DNA of 23,020 bases from JBJXGC01 sp046154545 (GTDB lineage: Bacteria > Chloroflexota > Dehalococcoidia > Tepidiformales > Tepidiformaceae), in the NCBI GenBank assembly GCA_046154545.1, contig JBJXGC010000225.1:1-23020 (forward strand), read 5' to 3'. Below, piece by piece: positions 22,094 through 23,020 of the stretch. The first letter of the stretch is position 1, and every line of letters begins with the position of its first letter. The position numbers and the translations under genes are program-made. The notes beneath the pieces were generated by a model. The model did not search any database. It was not told the DNA's origin and saw only the letters and a program-made list of their open reading frames with translations.

Positions 22094-23020
22094 TCACGCC
22101 GCGGCGCACTCCCTGCCCCTTGAAAGGCGCACCATATTTCGCCCAGACTCCTTCGCTTCGTACAAGGCGCCGTCCGCATCGGCAATCAGATCATCAGGCC
22201 GTTGATGGCGCGCGCGATCCAGGCTTGCGACACCCAGGCTAGCCGTCACATGGACTCCGTGTTCCTCCCCAAGGTCCAATTCGAGCCGTTCGATCGAGGC
22301 CCTCAACCGCCTCGCCAGCCCGAACGCTCCGGCTGCTCCGGTCCCCGGCATCACGATTGCGAATTCCTCGCCGCCGTATCGCGCCGCGAGATCGGTAGCC
22401 CGGACGGACTCGCGAATCGCGCCGGCCGCAGCCCGCAAGACAAGATCTCCAGCGGGGTGTCCGTAGCGATCGTTGATCCCCTTGAAGCGGTCTAGATCCA
22501 ACATGAGGAGACTGAGCGGCGCGTCATCACGCACTGCCTGATGAAAGGCCCGACCAAAGAACGCGTCAAAGTGGCGACGATTGCCCAGGCCCGTGAGGGC
22601 ATCTGTGGACGCTTGGGCAGTCAGGCGCTCCCGCTCTTCCTCCAGCTTGTTGTGCTCATCCTCGGCCATGAAGCTGAGCATCTCAAGCGCCTCGTTCGCG
22701 CGCGCAAGGATCTCTCCTGCGCGCACACCGGTTTCGGGAAGGTCGAGCAAGGCGCGCAGCGGGCCGGCCTCGTTGCCGATTCGCACGAGGAGGCCGTCCG
22801 CGTCTTCTGTTGGGAGGCGGAACCAGCGCTCGCACGCGGTCCTGTACGCGGCCAACCCTTCACCCAGCGTGCCGGCGGCGAAGACATCGGCCGCGAGAGC
22901 ACCAATGGCGACACAGCGAACGAGTTCGGCGTACGACGCCGGTGCGTTGGTGGGCGTCCGGTGGTAGCGAAGCGCCGCGACCAGCTGGGGCGGTAGGTTC
23001 CATCTCTCAGCGAGCGCGCC
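22094..23020 (-). CDS. HDOD-GGDEF diguanylate cyclase (5' end beyond window)
   Basis: The visible 308 residues run off the right edge. The first part, LAERWNLPPQLVAALRYHR, is the end of an HDOD domain, a regulatory HD-related fold without catalysis. A helical linker follows (AEDEHNKLEEERERL), then a GGDEF domain: DALTGLGNRRHFD, DLDRFKGINDRYGH, RYGGEEF and LIADADGALYEAK. The GGEEF active site (22361-22375) is intact, and RATD five residues before it is a canonical RxxD inhibitory I-site, so the enzyme should make c-di-GMP with product feedback. An internal TTG at 22855 should not be taken as the start, because HDOD homology continues upstream without a stop to position 23020. Confidence 0.9.
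   Translation of the reverse strand, partial: GALAERWNLPPQLVAALRYHRTPTNAPASYAELVRCVAIGALAADVFAAGTLGEGLAAYRTACERWFRLPTEDADGLLVRIGNEAGPLRALLDLPETGVRAGEILARANEALEMLSFMAEDEHNKLEEERERLTAQASTDALTGLGNRRHFDAFFGRAFHQAVRDDAPLSLLMLDLDRFKGINDRYGHPAGDLVLRAAAGAIRESVRATDLAARYGGEEFAIVMPGTGAAGAFGLARRLRASIERLELDLGEEHGVHVTASLGVASLDRARHQRPDDLIADADGALYEAKESGRNMVRLSRGRECAAA

Noticed and set aside
1..23020. tRNA, rRNA, CRISPR array or replication origin
   Set aside because: I saw no tRNA-like cloverleaf, conserved rRNA segment, repeat-spacer array or DnaA-box cluster anywhere in the window.

Overview
The window is GC-rich chromosomal DNA of a free-living bacterium. It uses GTG and TTG starts, GAGGAGG-type ribosome binding sites, and carries a LuxR-type regulator, cyclic-di-GMP proteins and several secreted proteins. 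The style recalls deep-branching terrestrial lineages (Chloroflexota, Thermoleophilia-like Actinomycetota and relatives), but no rRNA or universal marker is present, so the phylum is not settled.

Region 1 (56-10071) is the most unusual part. A short LuxR-type regulator on the minus strand diverges from a run of eight plus-strand genes: a Glu/Tyr/Phe-repeat protein, a zincin-like protein with HEVSH, three unrecognised proteins (183, 585 and 387 aa), a V8-like serine protease, an amidohydrolase and a second trypsin-fold protease. Most have strong ribosome binding sites and close spacing; four of the seven junctions are -4 to 5 nt. The repeat protein and the V8-like protease share an acidic-aromatic E-[YFL]-E-G tag, and the 387-aa protein ends in a short version (ELEFEA). 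I read this as an uncharacterised protease/processing cassette, possibly one in which a Glu-rich tag is recognised or cut by the encoded protease. That role is inference.

Region 2 (10072-13676) is mobile-element wreckage: the tail of a second amidohydrolase, an N-terminal scrap of an IS1182-type transposase, a frameshifted and truncated IS110-type transposase, and a complete IS21-family element (11211-13671). The IS21 element has multi-repeat ends and a 5-bp GACGC target duplication. Its istA is broken by an in-frame stop and a frameshift; istB is intact.

Region 3 (13958-20504, minus strand) holds exported proteins: a 1358-aa secreted protein with about four degenerate beta repeats and two strong hairpins behind it, a putative lipoprotein, and a membrane-anchored eight-bladed PQQ-like beta-propeller protein.

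Region 4 (20535-23020) holds a decayed conserved gene, a PilZ-domain protein, and the visible part of a convergent HDOD-GGDEF diguanylate cyclase that runs off the right edge. The last two form a c-di-GMP pair.
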